Shown one piece after another: positions 5,130-5,153 of a stretch of 5,153 bases of DNA; the stretch's first letter is position 1, and each line of letters opens with the position of its first letter. This DNA is from an uncultured Ruminococcus sp. (lineage in GTDB: Bacteria > Bacillota > Clostridia > Oscillospirales > Ruminococcaceae): contig CAMWLD010000188.1 in the NCBI GenBank assembly GCA_947175005.1, positions 1-5,153 on the forward strand, written 5' to 3'. Below the pieces are notes generated by a model. That model did not search any database, was not told where the DNA came from, and worked only from the letters and a program-made list of their open reading frames with translations. A program made the translations under genes and the position numbers.

Positions 5130-5153
5130 AATATGGCGTTTGCTGCACGGGAG

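Noticed and set aside
1..5153. CRISPR arrays, tRNA or rRNA genes, insertion sequences, toxin-antitoxin pairs
   Set aside because: No regularly spaced repeats, cloverleaf-like segments, transposase motifs or terminal inverted repeats were seen on either strand.

Overview
The window looks like chromosomal DNA from a low-to-mid-GC Firmicute, most likely an anaerobic gut-type Clostridia (Oscillospiraceae/Ruminococcus-like). The evidence is AAGGAG-type ribosome binding sites before nearly every gene, use of TTG as a start, SigA-like promoters with extended -10 boxes, and the families present (membrane-anchored GH25 muramidase, MATE transporter, VanZ-like, DinB-like). This placement is inferred; no rRNA or marker gene is present. 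All genes lie on the + strand, and the coding strand is visibly rich in purines and G.

Layout. (1) Positions 1-376 hold the 3' part of a small unrecognised gene that appears to change frame near 53-59. One frame is open from the left edge to a TGA at 87-89, and a second, -1 relative to it, runs to 376. No Shine-Dalgarno site supports the GTG at 86. A hairpin overlaps its stop codon. (2) A clear promoter (473-501) and a leader with a long-range hairpin (531-581) precede a membrane-anchored GH25 lysozyme-like hydrolase (606-1619), closed by a GC-rich hairpin (1641-1675). (3) A MATE-family multidrug/toxin exporter (1806-3155) is followed after 36 nt by a small P-loop kinase resembling chloramphenicol phosphotransferase (3192-3677). 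(4) Two tandem promoters (3688-3716 and 3731-3759) and a 21-bp palindrome at the expected start of transcription (3760-3780) precede a two-gene operon. It encodes a VanZ-like membrane protein starting at TTG (3825-4451) and a DinB-like putative metal-binding protein (4473-5129).

Taken together the genes point to the cell envelope and small-molecule stress: wall hydrolysis, drug export, possible drug phosphorylation, a relative of a glycopeptide-resistance membrane protein, and a DinB/thiol-transferase-type fold. Each family is known. No gene set here is plainly a new system. The points most worth a second look are the frame change at the left edge, the operator-like control region of the VanZ/DinB operon, the promoter core it shares with the GH25 gene, and the pairing of an exporter with a CPT-like kinase.
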